Shown here piece after piece: positions 61,401 to 64,000 of a DNA stretch of 64,000 bases. The stretch comes from Aquimarina latercula DSM 2041 (GTDB lineage: Bacteria > Bacteroidota > Bacteroidia > Flavobacteriales > Flavobacteriaceae). The notes under the pieces were generated by a model. That model saw only the letters and a program-made list of their open reading frames with translations, did no database searches and was not told where the DNA came from. Location of the stretch: positions 124,001 through 188,000 of the forward strand of contig NZ_AUMK01000013.1 of the NCBI RefSeq assembly GCF_000430645.1, read 5' to 3'. The position numbers and the translations under genes are program-made. The first letter of the stretch is position 1. The number at the start of each line of letters is the position of its first letter.

Positions 61401-61787
61401 CCAAAAGGAGCTCATACATTCTATGTTTGGGGTTATAATGACACATATCCTATAGCCAAGATAGAAAATGCTAATTACGATCAAGTAATACCACTTATGG
61501 GTAATCTTAACCTGAAAGGAACATCTAATAAAGATAATGATAGAACAATTGGAAATATTGGAAACGAAGGTAAACTGAGAGCCGCTTTAAATAAACTTAG
61601 AGCTTCTTTGCCAAAAGCTATTATAAGCACTTATACCTACGATCCCTTGGTTGGAATAACTAGTATGACCGATCCTACGGGATATACAGTTTATTACAAT
61701 TATGATGATTTTAATAGATTGAAACAAGTAAAGGATCAGGACGGAAATGTACTGTCAGAGAACGATTATAATTATATAAATAACTAA
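58443..61787 (+). CDS. Large secreted YD/RHS-repeat protein
   Basis: The 1114-residue protein has a signal peptide (1-27, LINTAKSQ). The N-terminal part has the form seen in SpvB/RHS-type proteins (VDVSIPVYTIKSADLSVNLF; WVGLGWQLNGVGYIRREVRG), a Cys-rich stretch near 185 (CDLQQEQNGNLENCGEYCQM), and YD repeats in the C-terminal part (TYTYDPLVGITSMTDPTGYT, VYYNYDDFNRLKQVKDQDGN). It ends early, with no RHS core or toxin-like tail. It lies 7 bases upstream of a second YD gene and most likely works with it as a split system. Surface location is likely, cargo unknown. Confidence 0.88.
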   Translation: MKNPINKILRTSIFALFYLLLINTAKSQESFSALPGVDNTKGFLSNPSTGGFSNYSNTELVDLYTGMVDVSIPVYTIKSADLSVNLFLDYKKDGILVEEDASWVGLGWQLNGVGYIRREVRGNPDEPITAISEQGNVYYQNFGRFYGLIDVENFNNEIPLGNTGGTLIMDDYVDMIVNNDLFSCDLQQEQNGNLENCGEYCQMQLVDKIIASDGRSGQTFWNKHRDTEPDVFHYSTPTAFGSFILDRTGNPIILEGSTDVVIRPAIGPLANSSGWEIISNKGVVYTFPNTESFTETTKNSSLGLNHCSIWGFEGETKEQFKRRDISPTYNPVPGGTICNSRLENKVINTWYVSKMKSTKYDKEINFEYDSQGPIENYHLQEQRMEYVKSFTDSFTNIDACNPQQIENTTTSFTSFPTNSPAYNTFAKSGKSYWNPFLRTIENPKYIKRIRFSNGKVELYPSDNERIDMKENKALDRIIVFDNFNKQIKNFKFNYNSFIAQPYINAEKSTRLKLESFEEIITESESKRFSFEYEESLNLPSRGSFKQDYWGYYNNNSINSLIPATSRNGVSFSGANRKPDETRMKTAMLKKIIYPTGGHSEIFYEINTYRDREYRLNRPMGGLRVSKTITHDSSSSQNDIIKNYAYGEINASSGRSTNFLDINWWRHFQQDAYFTYWKFSSVWDRHLFVKRSSHNMYPFERTKGGLVGYDKVTVAELGNGKIVYTFRNPEDYPDEEANKIKYPQRDKNGSDLYHDNMHIPKDALRGLPVSITTYNKNGDIVSLTFNEYENNPTNHNQHRNNIIKVKRVSDYTTRYDINTGTFFGDFPEYTIDIGEVKSWFPYLKKSKTRTYDLLGNNYTEKTMTYKRNSNKHMQVTDTEIINSDNVVRRSKIYYPLDDYQINDLSNAEKDALNNLKLLNRMEPVLIVENNGSKQTSKIRHLYKENENNTNQVVVKASQFAKADTTFINRDIFYKYDETGHLLETSSSPKGAHTFYVWGYNDTYPIAKIENANYDQVIPLMGNLNLKGTSNKDNDRTIGNIGNEGKLRAALNKLRASLPKAIISTYTYDPLVGITSMTDPTGYTVYYNYDDFNRLKQVKDQDGNVLSENDYNYINN

Positions 61788-61794
61788 TACAATA

Positions 61795-64000
61795 ATGAAA
61801 ATGAGAAACTTATTTTTAGTAATCGCTGTATTAGTATGTACAGTATTAAGAGCACAGACACAGACGGAGAATTATGTAAAAACAACAATCTATCAAACAG
61901 AAGTGCAAGAAGGGCAACAATCAGAGGTACTGGAGAGTGACAAAATTATCTCAGTTAATTATTTTGATGGATTAGGACGAGTCAAACAATCTGTTGCAGT
62001 AAGAGCTAGTGGACAACAGCAAAACACCAATGTTTTAGATTGGACGGATGAATGGAAAGTAGGAACAGGTTCTACTCCTCTGTTTAATATGAATGGTCCT
62101 GAATCAGATAATCAAAGGTTGATAGGAACAAATCCTTTCGGAGAACAATCTCTGTTATGGAAATGTGGTAATGACTCTTGGAGCGATAGAGATGGAGGTT
62201 GGTATACCGATAATATCCCTATTGATAATACAGTCACTTACCGATATACCGTTTGGGTAAAGCGCACCGGATCCCAAGACGGTACTACGTATCACGGTCC
62301 CGGATATGTAAATAATATGAACGGAACTGCTAATAATAATCCTTATTTCTGGTCTGGAGATTTGCCACAGTTAGATACTTGGTATCTGATTGTAGGAATT
62401 GTACATCCGCATAATTATGTAGGAGATAATACTGGGATGAGTGGTGTGTATGATATCAATGGAAATAGAGTAAGAAACGGTGTAGATTTTAAATGGAGAT
62501 CTAATTATAATTATACTTCTTTTCGAAGTTTTTTCTTCTATAGTACCGATGTAAATACACATCAATACTTTTGGAATCCGATAGCAGTACAAACAGATTA
62601 TGATTTAGAGCCTATAGCTAAGCTCATCGAAGTTTCTAAACCTAAAGACATCGTTACTCATTATGAGTATGACAACCATGGTAGACAGACTAAAGAATAT
62701 TTACCGTATGCCTCGGAGCAGACGCAAAATGGAGCAATATATACTGATCCATTGATAGAGTTGAATGCTTTTTATGATACCCCAAAGTATCAGAATACCC
62801 CAAACCCATATTCAGAAACTATTTTTGAAGATTCCCCTTTAAATAAGCCTCTCAAGCAAGCTGCACCAGGGTTAAGTTGGATTGCAGAATCTAGTGGAAA
62901 CGATCATACAATTAAATTTAACAGAAGACCCAATAACAATGATGACGCTGTAATATTTTTTAAGGTAAATTTCACTAATGAGGATACTGAAAAACCTTCT
63001 TTAGTTAAAGTTAGGAATTACTCAGCTAATGAATTGTATGTAAACATTACTAAAGATGAGAATTGGAAAAGTACAGATGATAAAAATAATACTACAGAAG
63101 AATATACTGATAAGCTAGGAAGAGTTGTTTTAAAAAGAGCTTTTAACAATAATGATCCTCACGATACTTATTACGTATATGATGATTTTGGGAATCTGAC
63201 TTATGTAATTCCTCCTAAAGTAGATACTAGTAATGGTATAGACACTAACGAGTTAAACGAACTTTGCTATCAGTATATCTATGACTACCTTAATAGATTA
63301 GTAGAAAAGAAAATTCCCGGTAAAGGATGGGAATACATAGTGTATAATAAATCGGATCAACCAGTTTTAACACAGGATGCAAATCAGCGATTAAAACCTG
63401 TCAAAGAATGGTTTTTCACTAAATACGATGCCTTTGGTAGAGAAACCTATACAGGGATTATAAAAAATGATAGCGATCGATTAGCTTTACAAGGTTCTGC
63501 GAACAATCCATTTTATTCAGAATATGAGGATAAACAGACTGGTGCTAACCCCGTTGCTGGTACCAATATATATTATACTAACAATGCTATCCCAAGATTT
63601 ATGGATAGGATTCTTACTGTAAATTATTTTGATGATTATACTTTTGACCATAATGCTCCTAATCCAGGATCTGTTTATGGACAAAATATAAGTACTAGTA
63701 TAAGGGGCTTAGATACAGGATCTAAAGTAAGAGTTTTAGATACTAATGACTGGATTACTACAGTAACCTATTATGATGAGAAAAGAAGACCAGTTTATGT
63801 GCATAGTACAAATACTTATTTAAAAACAGTTGATATTACTGAGACTAAATTAGATTTTACAGGTAAACCTTTGGTGACAAAAATAACTCATGTTAAGGAT
63901 AATAATCTACCTATTGTTACAGTTAATACTTTCTCTTATGACCATATGGGGAGATTATTGACCCAAAAACAGCAAATCAATAACTTAGCAGAAGAGTTAA
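61795..64000 (+). CDS. DUF6443-type RHS protein, 3' end beyond window
   Basis: ATG at 61795 (MKMRNLFLVIAVLVCTVLRA) is followed by an open frame to the window edge, at least 735 codons. The signal peptide is followed by the DUF6443 start (KIISVNYFDGLGRVKQSVAV). Residues about 78-280 then hold an inserted module (NVLDWTDEWKVGTGSTPLFN ... FFFYSTDVNTHQYFWNPIAV) before the DUF6443 frame resumes (KDIVTHYEYDNHGRQTKEYL). YD repeats run on from there. RHS proteins carry cargo in a shell formed by these repeats. The C-terminus, where a toxin would lie, is not visible, so whether it is a toxin is open. It lies 7 bases after the first YD gene. Confidence 0.87.
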   Translation, partial: MKMRNLFLVIAVLVCTVLRAQTQTENYVKTTIYQTEVQEGQQSEVLESDKIISVNYFDGLGRVKQSVAVRASGQQQNTNVLDWTDEWKVGTGSTPLFNMNGPESDNQRLIGTNPFGEQSLLWKCGNDSWSDRDGGWYTDNIPIDNTVTYRYTVWVKRTGSQDGTTYHGPGYVNNMNGTANNNPYFWSGDLPQLDTWYLIVGIVHPHNYVGDNTGMSGVYDINGNRVRNGVDFKWRSNYNYTSFRSFFFYSTDVNTHQYFWNPIAVQTDYDLEPIAKLIEVSKPKDIVTHYEYDNHGRQTKEYLPYASEQTQNGAIYTDPLIELNAFYDTPKYQNTPNPYSETIFEDSPLNKPLKQAAPGLSWIAESSGNDHTIKFNRRPNNNDDAVIFFKVNFTNEDTEKPSLVKVRNYSANELYVNITKDENWKSTDDKNNTTEEYTDKLGRVVLKRAFNNNDPHDTYYVYDDFGNLTYVIPPKVDTSNGIDTNELNELCYQYIYDYLNRLVEKKIPGKGWEYIVYNKSDQPVLTQDANQRLKPVKEWFFTKYDAFGRETYTGIIKNDSDRLALQGSANNPFYSEYEDKQTGANPVAGTNIYYTNNAIPRFMDRILTVNYFDDYTFDHNAPNPGSVYGQNISTSIRGLDTGSKVRVLDTNDWITTVTYYDEKRRPVYVHSTNTYLKTVDITETKLDFTGKPLVTKITHVKDNNLPIVTVNTFSYDHMGRLLTQKQQINNLAEEL

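Noticed and set aside
62371..62592. 73-codon minus-strand frame in the second YD gene
   Set aside because: Antisense of a real, long and continuous plus-strand frame; no domain or start support.
54138..64000. Second attachment site (copy of the tRNA-Leu 3' end)
   Set aside because: I looked for a repeat of the T-arm and acceptor sequence (GTCCCGTCCCGAGTA) and found none in the window. The element may end beyond 64000, or the core may be too short to see by eye.

Overview
The window reads as a marine Flavobacteriaceae chromosome (Bacteroidota), plausibly Aquimarina-like. The genus is an inference. The phylum rests on low GC, the PorP/SprF protein of type IX secretion, DUF6089, DUF2797 and OmpH-OmpH-BamA-UppS gene order, GH3-family and HPPK-deoxynucleoside-kinase genes, and several promoters of the Bacteroidota TAnnTTTG type.

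Layout. 1-5.1 kb: the end of an ABC-permease gene, then two HlyD-type adaptors around a TolC-type channel, then tsaB. 5.2-14.3 kb: small secreted unknowns, dodecin, a tandem-domain NifU protein, PorP/SprF, a rhodanese and von Willebrand A pair, a TPR sensor kinase with its LytTR regulator, and a secreted HExxH protein. 14.5-22.6 kb (minus strand): murI and the envelope block ompH-ompH-bamA-uppS-DUF6089-nadK-CBS. 22.6-31.1 kb (plus): pdxJ, a hydrolase, FadL-type porin, GDSL lipoprotein, a holin-like membrane protein, and tig-clpP-clpX. 31.1-36.3 kb: GH3 enzyme, DUF2797, PLP decarboxylase, LysE exporter.

36.4-42.5 kb (minus) is the most unusual core-like stretch. It holds three tandem copies of a two-gene cassette: a secreted parallel beta-helix protein of about 420 residues followed by a secreted helical protein of about 147 residues. 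Each copy has its own leader and its own terminator hairpin. 42.9-52.3 kb returns to housekeeping: an AsmA-like protein, queuosine-precursor transporter, folK fused to a deoxynucleoside kinase, M19 dipeptidase, TrmH-type methyltransferase and mutS.

52.4 kb onward looks like an accessory island. tRNA-Gly(GCC) and tRNA-Leu(TAA) are followed by a large serine recombinase whose frame runs antisense through both tRNAs and stops 6 bases past mutS. Beside it are two paralogous small proteins, then unrecognised small genes, an XRE-type regulator, and a 738-base gene-free stretch. The window ends in two large YD/RHS-type secreted proteins. The second is cut by the window edge and carries a roughly 200-residue module inside its DUF6443 region.
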